Below are positions 17,202 to 26,251 of a stretch of DNA of 45,202 nucleotides, in pieces. The stretch covers positions 1 through 45,202 of the forward strand of contig JAZOUO010000064.1 in assembly GCA_045658225.1 (NCBI GenBank), in the 5' to 3' direction. The notes beneath the pieces were generated by a model. The model did not search any database, had not been told where the DNA came from, and worked only from the letters and a program-made list of their open reading frames with translations. This stretch comes from SVTX01 sp045658225. Its GTDB lineage: Bacteria; Bacillota; Clostridia; Oscillospirales; CAG-272. A program made the translations under genes and the position numbers. Position 1 is the first letter of the stretch. Each line of letters begins with the position of its first letter.

Positions 17202-18230
17202 TCATCCTCTGTTTCCGTACATTTTCTCATAATAGTCTCGGTATTCGCCGCTGATGATGGTCTCCCACCACGCTCTGTTGTTCAGATACCAATCTATAGT
17301 TTTATCAATTCCATCGGCAAATTTAGTCTCGGGCAACCAACCAAGCTCGTTATGGATTTTTGAAGGATCAATCGCATATCTCATATCATGGCCTTTTCTG
17401 TCTGCAACGTAAGTGATGAGACTTTCGGGCTTGCCGAGCTTTTTGCATATCAACTTAACTATATCAATATTCGCCATCTCATTATGCCCGCCGACGTTAT
17501 AAACTTCACCAACTCTGCCATTGTGAATAATAAGGTCTATTGCCTTGCAATGATCCTCAACGTACAACCAGTCACGAATATTTTCTCCCTTGCCGTACAC
17601 TGGCAGAGGCTTGTCATTTAAAGCATTTGCTATCATAAGCGGGATAAGCTTTTCGGGGAAATGATACGGACCGTAGTTGTTTGAGCAACGGCTTATGCTA
17701 ACAGGCAATCCGTATGTCCTATGATATGCAAGAACCAAAAGGTCTGCTCCCGCCTTTGAGCTGGAATACGGCGAGCTCGTGTGGATGGGGGTATCCTCTG
17801 TAAAGAACAGATCGGGGCGATCAATAGGAAGGTCTCCATACACCTCGTCTGTAGATACCTGATGATAACGCTCTATTCCATACTTTCGGCAAGCATCCAT
17901 CATGACCTGCGTTCCGAGAATGTTGGTCTGCAAAAACACCTCGGGATTCTCAATAGAACGGTCAACGTGGCTCTCTGCCGCAAAATTTACAACAACGTGG
18001 GGCTTTTCGTCCTCAAATATTTCATATATTCCCTCTCTGTCGCAAATGTTTGTCTTATAAAACTTGAAGTTGGAGTTTTTCATAGCATCCGCAAGGGTGG
18101 ACATATTTCCTGCGTAGGTCAGGCAGTCAACGCAGACTATCTTATAGTCAGGATGCTTATCCAGCATATAGTAAACAAAGTTTGAGCCTATAAATCCTGC
18201 TCCGCCTGTGACAATAATAGTTTTTGACAT
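17202..18230 (-). CDS. rfbB: dTDP-glucose 4,6-dehydratase
   Basis: 342 aa. It converts dTDP-glucose to dTDP-4-keto-6-deoxyglucose in the cytoplasm. The NAD-binding motif GGAGFIG is at 9-15, the dehydratase triad STDEVYGD gives Thr127-Asp128-Glu129, and YSSSK supplies Tyr155 and Lys159. Length and motifs fit RfbB/RmlB throughout. It is the last gene of the long operon, 25 bp after rfbA. Its product is probably used by the neighbouring aminotransferase, since RfbC and RfbD are absent from the window and a rhamnose route is not supported here. Confidence 0.97.
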   Translation of the reverse strand: MSKTIIVTGGAGFIGSNFVYYMLDKHPDYKIVCVDCLTYAGNMSTLADAMKNSNFKFYKTNICDREGIYEIFEDEKPHVVVNFAAESHVDRSIENPEVFLQTNILGTQVMMDACRKYGIERYHQVSTDEVYGDLPIDRPDLFFTEDTPIHTSSPYSSSKAGADLLVLAYHRTYGLPVSISRCSNNYGPYHFPEKLIPLMIANALNDKPLPVYGKGENIRDWLYVEDHCKAIDLIIHNGRVGEVYNVGGHNEMANIDIVKLICKKLGKPESLITYVADRKGHDMRYAIDPSKIHNELGWLPETKFADGIDKTIDWYLNNRAWWETIISGEYRDYYEKMYGNRG

Positions 18231-18255
18231 TTTTCTTCCCGTCCCTTAAAGTTTT

Positions 18256-19131
18256 TTATTCTTTGCCTTCTTTTGCAATAGCGAGCAGATACTGACCGTA
18301 TTCCGTCATTTTAAGCTCCTCGCCCAGCGCCTGGAGCTGTTCGGTGGAAATAAAGCCGCGTCTCCACGCAATCTCCTCAATGCAAGAAACGTAAAATCCC
18401 TGTCTTTGCTGTACCGCTTCAACATATTCACTTGCTTTGAGCATTCCTTCAGGAGTTCCCGTGTCAAGCCATGCCATACCGCGGCCAAGAAGCTCAACAT
18501 GAAGCTCTCCCATTTCAAGATACGCATTATTTACTGCGGTTATCTCTATCTCTCCACGCGCCGACGGCTTTACATTTTTAGCTATATCAACCACACGGTT
18601 GTCGTAAAAATACAGTCCGGGTACTGCGTAATTCGACTTGGGATGCTCAGGCTTTTCTTCAATAGATACAACCTTTTTATCCTTGTCAAATTCAACCACG
18701 CCAAATGCTCTCGCATCCTTTACGGGATAGCCGAATATGGTAGCTCCGACTCGTCTGTCACGCGCGTTCCATAAAACGCGGCTCATGTTCTGTCCGTAGA
18801 ACACATTGTCGCCGAGAATAAGGCATACATTGTCGTCGCCGATAAAGTCCTCTCCAAGAATAAACGCATCTGCAAGTCCGCGAGGGCTCTCTTGAACCTT
18901 ATACGTAAACTTCACGCCTATTTTCTCGCCCGTTCCGAGCAATCTTTCATAATTGGGCGTATCCTCAGGAGTGGAAATTATAAGTATCTCTTTTATACCC
19001 GCAAGCAAAAGTATTGAAAGCGGATAATAGATAAGGGGCTTATCGTAAATGGGTAAAAGCTGCTTTGATACAACCTTGGTCATAGGGTAAAGTCTTGTCC
19101 CCTTACCACCGGCTAAAATTATGCCTTTCAT
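18256..19131 (-). CDS. rfbA: Glucose-1-phosphate thymidylyltransferase
   Basis: 291 aa. It makes dTDP-glucose from glucose-1-phosphate and dTTP. The N-terminal nucleotidyltransferase signature LAGGKGTRLYPMT...SKQLLP (6-27) and the RfbA-typical LILGDNVFYGQ and EEKPEHPKSNYAVPGLYFYD segments are intact, as is GRGMAWLDTGTPEG. Full length for RfbA/RmlA. It sits between the sugar aminotransferase (20 bp) and rfbB (25 bp) in the same operon, so the three catalyse successive steps toward a dTDP-amino-deoxy sugar. Confidence 0.97.
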   Translation of the reverse strand: MKGIILAGGKGTRLYPMTKVVSKQLLPIYDKPLIYYPLSILLLAGIKEILIISTPEDTPNYERLLGTGEKIGVKFTYKVQESPRGLADAFILGEDFIGDDNVCLILGDNVFYGQNMSRVLWNARDRRVGATIFGYPVKDARAFGVVEFDKDKKVVSIEEKPEHPKSNYAVPGLYFYDNRVVDIAKNVKPSARGEIEITAVNNAYLEMGELHVELLGRGMAWLDTGTPEGMLKASEYVEAVQQRQGFYVSCIEEIAWRRGFISTEQLQALGEELKMTEYGQYLLAIAKEGKE

Positions 19132-19151
19132 ACTGAAAACCTCCGTTTATT

Positions 19152-20237
19152 TTAAGTCAAAATTATATCGCATATTTTATCAACGTCGCTCGTGTCAAGA
19201 TGCGCGTACATAGGAAGACAAAGAATATTTCTTGAGTATTCCTTTGCGTTTGGTGTCAATATCGACATATCGGTCGAAAACTCTTTGTTTTCCGAAACCA
19301 AAGGATAAAAGTATTTTCGCGCAAAAATTCCATTTTCTGCAAGTCTTTGAGCCAACACATCACGGTTCAAGCCAAACTTTTCACTATCAACTAAAATCGG
19401 ATAGTACGCATAGTTTTGCTTGAGTCCCTCGGCAAACCGCAAAATCGTCAACCCGTTTGTGCCACCTAAGCGCTCATTATATTTCTCAAATGCTTCTCTA
19501 CGCGATGCGATCTCATCATCAATGTGGCGAAGATTGCATATTCCCATAGCAGCTTGAAATTCATTCATTTTGGCGTTTGTTCCAAAACATTCGAGCTCAT
19601 CTCCCGCAACTCCAAAGTTGCGTTGCTTGAATATTTTATCCGTAAGACCGGCGTCATTATATGTCAAACATCCGCCTTCTATTGTATGGAACACTTTTGT
19701 AGCATGGAATGAAAACATTGAAATATCTCCGTAGCTTCCTATTCCCTTACCCTTATACTTCACGCCAAACGCATGCGCTGCGTCATAAATGACTCGAAGT
19801 CCGTGCTTGTCCGCAATTTTTTGTATAGCATCAACGTCACAGATATTTCCGTAAACATGAACGCCCAGAATAGCCACGGTCTTATCCGTGATAAGCTCCT
19901 CTATCTTGCTCTCGTCAATGGTGTAGTCCTCCTTGACGTCGCAGAACACAGGAACACAGCCTGCCTGAACTATGGCGTTAGTTGTAGAAGCAAAGGTAAA
20001 AGGCGTGGTTATTATCTCGCCGTCAAGTTCCAGCGCTTTAATAGCGCAGTAAAGAGCGAGATGTCCGTTGACAAACATTTCCACATTTTCAACACCCATA
20101 TAAGCCTTTATCTGCTCCTTGAGCCTGTTATGAATGGGGCCCATATTCGTAAGATGAACGGTGTCCCATATTGACTTTATTTCCTCGCAATACTCCTCAT
20201 ACGAGGGCATTGACGAACGGGTTACGTTTATTGACAT
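19152..20237 (-). CDS. DegT/DnrJ/EryC1/StrS sugar aminotransferase (VioA-like)
   Basis: 361 aa PLP enzyme. The PLP Lys181 lies in SFHATKVFHTIEGG, the signature of nucleotide-sugar 4-aminotransferases such as VioA, with IYDAAHAFGVKYKGK before it. These transfer an amino group to a dTDP-keto-deoxyhexose. With RfbA and RfbB next door the likely product is a dTDP-4-amino-4,6-dideoxyhexose (Qui4N type for VioA). A 3-aminotransferase of the FdtB/QdtB group is the main alternative, but no keto-isomerase is present. ATG follows AGGAT. Confidence 0.92.
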   Translation of the reverse strand: MSINVTRSSMPSYEEYCEEIKSIWDTVHLTNMGPIHNRLKEQIKAYMGVENVEMFVNGHLALYCAIKALELDGEIITTPFTFASTTNAIVQAGCVPVFCDVKEDYTIDESKIEELITDKTVAILGVHVYGNICDVDAIQKIADKHGLRVIYDAAHAFGVKYKGKGIGSYGDISMFSFHATKVFHTIEGGCLTYNDAGLTDKIFKQRNFGVAGDELECFGTNAKMNEFQAAMGICNLRHIDDEIASRREAFEKYNERLGGTNGLTILRFAEGLKQNYAYYPILVDSEKFGLNRDVLAQRLAENGIFARKYFYPLVSENKEFSTDMSILTPNAKEYSRNILCLPMYAHLDTSDVDKICDIILT

Positions 20238-20263
20238 AAATATCCTCCGGATATTACTTGTTT

Positions 20264-20623
20264 TTATTTTTCGTCGTTTTGAGGGGTATCCTCTGCTGCG
20301 CTCTCAAGATTTCGCGAATCTTCCTGTACGCTCTGCTCGGAAGTTTCTTCCTCTTTATTTGCCTCTTTGTTTTTCTTTTTGGATGTCTTCTCATCCTTCA
20401 AGAAGTACAGAGCAATCCATCCAACCACCACTGATATCGCCGATGCGGATATTACCCACGGATAATATTCGTTATACAAAAATACCGAAATGGCTTCTCC
20501 CGTGGGCCCTCCTACGATGAGTGCAATGACAAATGGTATAAGTGGCAATATTCCTGCAAAAAAAGCAACTATAAGGATAGCTCCGTATACCTTATTAAGC
20601 ACTTTATATATTTTTTCTCTCAT
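20264..20623 (-). CDS. Small membrane protein beside the DctM-like permease
   Basis: 119 aa with hydrophobic segments at about 13-37 and 47-72, then a highly charged Lys/Glu-rich cytoplasmic-type tail (KDEKTSKKKNKEANKEEE...). It starts 12 bp after the DctM-like permease gene and is presumably co-transcribed. It could be a reduced small subunit (DctQ-like) for that permease, but it is shorter than the usual four-helix DctQ and has no motif I recognise. Function unknown. Confidence 0.7.
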   Translation of the reverse strand: MREKIYKVLNKVYGAILIVAFFAGILPLIPFVIALIVGGPTGEAISVFLYNEYYPWVISASAISVVVGWIALYFLKDEKTSKKKNKEANKEEETSEQSVQEDSRNLESAAEDTPQNDEK

Positions 20624-20635
20624 ACTATCTTCTCC

Positions 20636-22000
20636 TTACCCTATCAGTCCCCATACGGGAAGCCAACACATCATCATTACAACAGATAGCAGATAATGTA
20701 TTATTATCCATATCGTACAGTTGAGCAACGTGGGCTTCATTTCTGCTTCGGCTATTCCCATTCCGACATACACACAAGTACAGTATGGGGGGGTCACTCC
20801 GTGCATCGCTCCGCAAATACAAGGAAGCATTGCCGCCGCCATCATAGGATTTCCGCCTGCTGCAGCAATGATAGATATAATTATTCCTCCGAATATTTTT
20901 ACCTGTGTCGATCCGGGAATAAGCATTCCGAGTATCGCCATAAACAGCGGAATAATAAATGCAAGCGCGATGAGTGGGAGGTTGAATTTGCTAATAAATT
21001 CTCCTATAGCCACCTCAACCTTGAGGTCTGCAAAAACATTACTTACAAAGTATGCAAACATTACCAAAGCTGACGTAGGAACCACCTTTTTCATTCCCTG
21101 ACACATCTCATTATATATAAACTTCGGCGTCATCTTTTTCATAGTAGCCTTGCCTGAAAGAAGAACTCCGCATATAACTATGAGCGCAGGAATAAACAAA
21201 AGTATGCTATTATTAAATGCTTTTGCACCAGCAACACCAAGTCTTGCCTCAAAGAACGTATCAAATACGCTTGTTATAAGGAAAGGCGCAAATACTATTA
21301 TAGGGAGGAATATTGCTCTCCAGCCTTTTTTCAAAGATTGTCTCAGACTCGGAATATCCTCTTTTTTCATAGGCTCTACTTTATAATATCTGCACATAAT
21401 ATACATCGTGATGATTCTTTGAGCTATAAACCAGATAGCTATACCCCAAAGAAGAATCCAGTATTGCGATATTGTATATGTATTTGGATATAAATTGTCA
21501 AGCAGAGCAAACGCCACAGCGATCATTCCTGCGGGAGGGATCATATTTCCCATGGTGCTCGCGTGCGCCTCTACGTTTGCCGCAAGATGTGGGGGGAATC
21601 CCGATTTTTTCATAGCGGGGATAGTAAATACACCTGTCGTAGCCACATTGCCGGGGCCATTTCCCGAGAGGGAGCCCATGTATGCGCTTCCGATTATGGC
21701 TACATAACCTGCGCCTCCTCTGAAGCGTCCAAAAACAGACAAAATAATGGCGATGCAATCGTCAATTACGGTAGTCTTTGACAGAAGCGCCGCAGACACC
21801 ACAAAAACTATCATAACGTACAGGCTGGGCTCTGTCATAGCATCCCATATGTAATTTCCTACGTTTGACCAAGTTCCCGTGACGAATACGAGCACGATGA
21901 ACGCCGCAAGCATACATTCATACAACGGTCTTTTAATGATCATAAACCCTACTATCGCAACGACGAACACGATTGCAAAATATAAGAACTCTATCGGCAT
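20636..22000 (-). CDS. TRAP-type (DctM-like) large permease
   Basis: 454 aa, about eleven or twelve transmembrane helices. SAYMGSLSGNGPGNVATTGVFTIPAMKKSGF matches the DctM/IT-superfamily pattern GS.SG....V..TG....P.M...G, with a second such region PGSTQVKIFGG in the C-terminal half. Family members import carboxylates (C4-dicarboxylates, sialic acid, amino-acid derivatives) using ion gradients. No DctP binding protein is present in the window. It lies between ATP-grasp ligase genes and sugar-nucleotide genes, so it may supply or move a carboxylated building block for the polysaccharide; that link is inference. Confidence 0.82.
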   Translation of the reverse strand: MPIEFLYFAIVFVVAIVGFMIIKRPLYECMLAAFIVLVFVTGTWSNVGNYIWDAMTEPSLYVMIVFVVSAALLSKTTVIDDCIAIILSVFGRFRGGAGYVAIIGSAYMGSLSGNGPGNVATTGVFTIPAMKKSGFPPHLAANVEAHASTMGNMIPPAGMIAVAFALLDNLYPNTYTISQYWILLWGIAIWFIAQRIITMYIMCRYYKVEPMKKEDIPSLRQSLKKGWRAIFLPIIVFAPFLITSVFDTFFEARLGVAGAKAFNNSILLFIPALIVICGVLLSGKATMKKMTPKFIYNEMCQGMKKVVPTSALVMFAYFVSNVFADLKVEVAIGEFISKFNLPLIALAFIIPLFMAILGMLIPGSTQVKIFGGIIISIIAAAGGNPMMAAAMLPCICGAMHGVTPPYCTCVYVGMGIAEAEMKPTLLNCTIWIIIHYLLSVVMMMCWLPVWGLIG

Positions 22001-22033
22001 AGCGTGTATTTCCTTTCCTTATCAATTGTACTT

Positions 22034-23311
22034 TTAGGTTCTTTGTTTGTATTCAAGAATTGCGGGATCTACAAGAGACGTTAAAAGATCATTACCGTCT
22101 TTATCAAGAACCTTTAACTTTGACTGCACCCAGCGCACACTCTCACATACGGATTCGCTCTGCTGTATAACAAGCGCGACCTCGCATATACGCTGTCTGA
22201 CGTCCCCTGTTTCAGGAATCGTCTCACCCGCCTCATATCTCTTGAAAGCAAACGTGACATTTGGGTGCTTCGCTATATCCTCCATTCCCTCAAGAACGTC
22301 TATCTTTCCGGGACGTGCAGTGATAGGCAACTGTATAGTATAATGATCTCCGAGCATATAAGGTTTGTCGTCTATCCCCTCAGGCTTCGACATCCTGCCT
22401 GTAAGAGCAAACTCTACCAAAGCCGACATTAGATCAACACCCGTTGCCTCCTTGAGCATTCGCTCATATTCTCCACCTGGAAATCTTAATCCGGGATCGT
22501 AAAATCTTACTGTGTCTCCGTCAACGAATCCTTGCATAAAAACGGGCCCGTTTGTAATACCCAACTCAGCAATAAAAGACACAACCTTATCGTGAACCTT
22601 ATCAATATACATATTAGTGTATTTTGAAGGCGCGATACAGCCTACACATTGCTTATTGAGCTTGTCCTCGGGTCTGCCAAGATATCTGTCACAAGTTCGT
22701 ATCAGATATGGTGTACCGTCACACACAAAATATGTCATAGAAAAATCCTGCTTTCCCTGCATGAATTTTTCTATAACTACACCGCCGTCACTGGACTCGC
22801 TCATAGCCTCAAGCAATGCTATCTTTGCTTCATCTTTATTGTGGCACGTTGCCTGTCCGCGAGAGCCGCGACTGTCAGTCGGTTTTATAAAAATGGGATA
22901 TTCACATCTATCTGACTCTATATCCTCTCTAGTATATGTCGGGATAATGTCAACTCCGCATTTTTTGCAAAATTCTTTGAATGCCGGCTTATCGGTAAGC
23001 GTGTAAAACTGCTCTGCGGTTCCATAGCACGGAACACCTAGCTTTTCACATATCTGCTGATACGGTCTTTGGCCGGGATCTATACAGAAATTCAACACGC
23101 CGTCAACTTTCTCCTCGCGACATTTTTTCACTATCGCATCAACGTCGGTTATGTTCAACATCCAGCTTTCATCTGCAATAAGCTTAGCGGGAGAGTTTTC
23201 AAGATAATCTGTCACTATCGTATAAACTCCCTTAGCTTTTGCGGCATCGACCACCTTACAGTGCACCGCCGCACCGGCGAGAATCAGTAATTTTTTTCCT
23301 TTTAATGACAC
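22034..23311 (-). CDS. ATP-grasp ligase (carboxylate-amine type), first of a pair
   Basis: 425 aa with a GTG start behind AAGGAG. N-terminal Rossmann-like preATP-grasp domain (KKLLILAGAAVHCKVVDAAKAKG), then the ATP-grasp core: IFIKPTDSRGSRG with Lys143 and VVIEKFMQG. At the metal-binding position it has YDPGLRFPGG (Asp272, Arg276) where many relatives have E.N.R, so the site is variant. The C-terminal about 120 residues are an extra domain. Such enzymes join a carboxylate to an amine through an acyl phosphate. In this cluster a likely job is amide modification of an amino sugar; the substrates are unknown. Confidence 0.85.
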   Translation of the reverse strand: MSLKGKKLLILAGAAVHCKVVDAAKAKGVYTIVTDYLENSPAKLIADESWMLNITDVDAIVKKCREEKVDGVLNFCIDPGQRPYQQICEKLGVPCYGTAEQFYTLTDKPAFKEFCKKCGVDIIPTYTREDIESDRCEYPIFIKPTDSRGSRGQATCHNKDEAKIALLEAMSESSDGGVVIEKFMQGKQDFSMTYFVCDGTPYLIRTCDRYLGRPEDKLNKQCVGCIAPSKYTNMYIDKVHDKVVSFIAELGITNGPVFMQGFVDGDTVRFYDPGLRFPGGEYERMLKEATGVDLMSALVEFALTGRMSKPEGIDDKPYMLGDHYTIQLPITARPGKIDVLEGMEDIAKHPNVTFAFKRYEAGETIPETGDVRQRICEVALVIQQSESVCESVRWVQSKLKVLDKDGNDLLTSLVDPAILEYKQRT

Positions 23312-23327
23312 CGCGATCTTCTCCTTT

Positions 23328-24350
23328 TTATTTTTTTCTTGGGAAAGAAGTGTTTGTTATTACAAGCTCTTTATATCCTACCATTCCAGTCGCAGAGCTA
23401 AGGCTTTTTTTGTCTACACTATCTCCTTTACACCATGCCACTATCGCCCCAGGCAAATCACACCCGCCCATATGACTGAATGGATACCCTCCGCCAAAGC
23501 GAGCGTTCATTTCAAGCACATAGGGTTTTCCGTCAACCAAAAATATATCACAGTCCATATTGCCGATATGTCGGGTTAACTTGCCAAGTCTCTCCGCTTC
23601 AAAAGAAATCGCAGGCTCGCAAACAATCTCAGCTATATCAGTCTCGCCTGCTCGCATAGCAATCTTTTTCTTGACTATGACATTTTGCAATTCGCCGTTA
23701 AGATCATTTATAATATCAGCGCCGTATTCCTGACCGTCAAGAAATTCCTGATAAATTATTTTTTCATCCTCGGCGGCAGATTCGTATTTAAGATAAGATT
23801 TATTTATTGTGCGCGTGTTTCTTCTGAAGTAATAAAGCAACGCCATTTCGTCCTCGGCTATAGACATAGCTATTGAACCGCATCCAAAACGAGGCTTTAC
23901 AATAACGGGGTATTTTATCTCCCCTCTGTCAAGCGCGAGTATGGTATCCTCAAGACGCAGATATGTCTTTGGCACATTAAAGCCGTTTTCCTTGAGGAAT
24001 TTATACGTCTTCCATTTGTCATTGCAAATACTTATAACACTCTCATCAGATACCACAACTCTTGTTCCTATACTCGCAAAATCATCCTTATGCTTTGCAA
24101 GCACCATAAGGTCTATATCAAAAAGGGAAACAAGGATATCTATTTTATTTTCTTTACAATAATTAAGCAAAAAAGGAATATATTCTCCATCGTATATAAG
24201 GGGAGAAATCACACTTTTGTCCGCATAGTGAAATGCAACAGTTTTATCGTCGGAATTGCAGACGTGAACCTGCCCGCAATCTCCCAATGCGTCCTTGAAA
24301 TATTTTACCATGTACGCTCTGCGTCCTACAGAGGTCAAAAGTACATTCAT
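23328..24350 (-). CDS. ATP-grasp ligase (CarB-like), second of a pair
   Basis: 340 aa. N-terminal domain MNVLLTSVGRRAYMVKYFKDA, as in the CarB-like ATP-grasp proteins found in many surface-polysaccharide loci. The ATP-grasp core has VIVKPRFGCGS (Lys152), YQEFLDGQEYGAD and the intact metal-binding segment YVLEMNARFGGGYP (Glu280, Asn282, Arg284). Predicted to activate a carboxylate with ATP and couple it to an amine. It ends 17 bp before the other ATP-grasp gene, so the two probably act in one pathway. The specific reaction is unknown. Confidence 0.88.
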   Translation of the reverse strand: MNVLLTSVGRRAYMVKYFKDALGDCGQVHVCNSDDKTVAFHYADKSVISPLIYDGEYIPFLLNYCKENKIDILVSLFDIDLMVLAKHKDDFASIGTRVVVSDESVISICNDKWKTYKFLKENGFNVPKTYLRLEDTILALDRGEIKYPVIVKPRFGCGSIAMSIAEDEMALLYYFRRNTRTINKSYLKYESAAEDEKIIYQEFLDGQEYGADIINDLNGELQNVIVKKKIAMRAGETDIAEIVCEPAISFEAERLGKLTRHIGNMDCDIFLVDGKPYVLEMNARFGGGYPFSHMGGCDLPGAIVAWCKGDSVDKKSLSSATGMVGYKELVITNTSFPRKK

Positions 24351-24352
24351 AG

Positions 24353-24799
24353 TTATCCTCTCTTTCCCGCAAGGAAACGTATCAGATGCATATCATCGGG
24401 GCGAGGCTCATCAGAAATTTGCCACTCCTCAAATCCAAGCTTTTGATACATTCTTATAGCGGGAATATTTTTGCGGTCAGTATAAAGATGAACCGCTTCT
24501 ATATGTTTTTCTTCTGCTTTCGCTATAAATTCTTCTATAAGCCTTGACGCATATCCACGCCCGCGCGCGCCGTCCAATGTCGCTACAACGGATATATATG
24601 CCTTGTTGTTTAATATATTATCCGTATATCCTGCAACCATTGAGCATATTTCATTGTTTTCCCACGCAAGACAAAGAGTACCCTTCTCACAAAACTTTCT
24701 TGCAAGATCCTCAATGTCCTGCTTTTGTGATAATGCCACGGGAAATTTTTCATCCACCCGACAAAGAAAAGTTTTTATATCATTTATACTCGGTTCCAT
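24353..24799 (-). CDS. GNAT-family N-acetyltransferase
   Basis: 148 aa from the ATG at 24799, whose first base is the last base of the flippase stop codon (TGATG); a TTG one codon earlier is possible. The acetyl-CoA-binding loop GARGRGYASRLIEEF and the following IPAIRMYQKLGFEEW are typical of GNAT enzymes. In this position it most simply N-acetylates the amino sugar made by the VioA-like enzyme, although GNAT proteins in such clusters can also acetylate other acceptors. Translationally coupled to its neighbours. Confidence 0.88.
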   Translation of the reverse strand: MEPSINDIKTFLCRVDEKFPVALSQKQDIEDLARKFCEKGTLCLAWENNEICSMVAGYTDNILNNKAYISVVATLDGARGRGYASRLIEEFIAKAEEKHIEAVHLYTDRKNIPAIRMYQKLGFEEWQISDEPRPDDMHLIRFLAGKRG

Positions 24800-26250
24800 C
24801 AAAGCTGAGTTCCCTTTCTTGTGGCCTTAGCGCTTAGCGCTTGCAAAATCAACTTAAATGGCTTAGGCTTGAATATCACGGACACAAGCAAATATACCAT
24901 AATCCCAACTATTACCTGAATCACAAGCAAAAGGAATATGTTAATATCAAGCATACCGACAAGCAATACCGCGCCGCACATAATTAAGGAAATCATTAAA
25001 GACGGCAATATATCCTTCATCTGCTCCATATACGAATATTGGATAAGCTTTTTGTTAGGAAATGCGTTTACAAAACAACTGATTACCGTGGTAATAGCAC
25101 CGGTCATAGCAATGGCAATAGGAGAGTTAAAAAATACAACGGCAATAATAAGCGCTATAATACCGTAGGATTTTTTTATTATCTCAAGCTTTAAAAATAT
25201 GTCGCTTCGTCCCATTGCGTTTATTGCCTGAAGATTGCATGAATGAACAGGATAAAACGCAAGTGTAAAGCAGTATATTTGCATATACGGTACAGCAGGA
25301 AGCCATTTGTCAGTCAAAAGCAGACTGACAAGAGGAGTTGACACTGCCGCAAGTCCCGCCATCATAGGAAATATAATATATGAGCTCAGCATTATGGAAT
25401 TGCGCATCATATTTTTGACGCGCGCTTTATCATCCTGCTCCTTGGACATTGCGGGAAGCATTACACTCTGTACAGCACCATTTACCGCATTTATAATAAA
25501 CTGCGGAAACTGCTTGCCGCGATTATAATATCCGAGAGTTCCGCTGTCGTATTTCTTTCCTATAACAAGGCTTCTCAGATCCTGATAAAGAGTATCCATA
25601 AGAGATGATACGAGCAACTTCCATCCAAATCTAAAAAGCATGCCTACACGTCTTAGATCACACCAAAAGCGTATCTTAAGTTTCACCGTGAACTTCATAA
25701 CTATGCACGCAACAAAAACATTTATCAGGCTCTGCGCGACAAGCGCCCAAAGACCGCCGCCAAGAACAGCTATTACTATTCCGGCAACACCTGAAACAAG
25801 AACTGCGCCCACATTGCTGTAAAACACCTTTCGGAAGTCCATTTCCCTGCTGATCTTTGCAAGCTGAACGGAATTGAGCGCGCCCGGGAAAAGCATTATC
25901 GCCAGAACTCTAAGCGGAACGATTATCTCTGGCATCTCATAAAATTTTGCTATAAGCGGCGACGCAAAGAAAATCGCGGTGTAAAGCACGCCCGCAACTC
26001 CAAGAGATACCCAAAGCACCGAGGAATAATCCTCTTCCTTTACGTCCTTGTTTTGTATAAGCGCCGTATTAAAGCCGTTTTGTATGAATACGTTTGCAAG
26101 AGTCGTAAATATTATCATGATTGACAACGCTCCATAATGCTCGGGAGCAAGCAGTCTTGCAAGTATTATTTGTAATATAAACTGTGCTCCCGATACGCCG
26201 AAGCGCTCGCCAAGCTTCCAAAACAACCCTTTAGATATGCTCTTTGACAA
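24799..26250 (-). CDS. Polysaccharide flippase (Wzx/MOP superfamily)
   Basis: 483 aa with a TTG start (MSKSISKGLFWKLGERFG) behind AGAGG, overlapping nothing but only 1 bp after the stop of the glycosyltransferase gene. It has about fourteen hydrophobic segments. The N-terminal KGLFWKLGERFGVSGAQFILQIILARLLAPEHYGAL is typical of Wzx/PST exporters that flip undecaprenyl-linked repeat units across the membrane. With the EpsG-like polymerase and Wzz-like protein it makes a Wzx/Wzy-type export route. Confidence 0.92.
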   Translation of the reverse strand: MSKSISKGLFWKLGERFGVSGAQFILQIILARLLAPEHYGALSIMIIFTTLANVFIQNGFNTALIQNKDVKEEDYSSVLWVSLGVAGVLYTAIFFASPLIAKFYEMPEIIVPLRVLAIMLFPGALNSVQLAKISREMDFRKVFYSNVGAVLVSGVAGIVIAVLGGGLWALVAQSLINVFVACIVMKFTVKLKIRFWCDLRRVGMLFRFGWKLLVSSLMDTLYQDLRSLVIGKKYDSGTLGYYNRGKQFPQFIINAVNGAVQSVMLPAMSKEQDDKARVKNMMRNSIMLSSYIIFPMMAGLAAVSTPLVSLLLTDKWLPAVPYMQIYCFTLAFYPVHSCNLQAINAMGRSDIFLKLEIIKKSYGIIALIIAVVFFNSPIAIAMTGAITTVISCFVNAFPNKKLIQYSYMEQMKDILPSLMISLIMCGAVLLVGMLDINIFLLLVIQVIVGIMVYLLVSVIFKPKPFKLILQALSAKATRKGTQL

Positions 26251-26251
26251 T

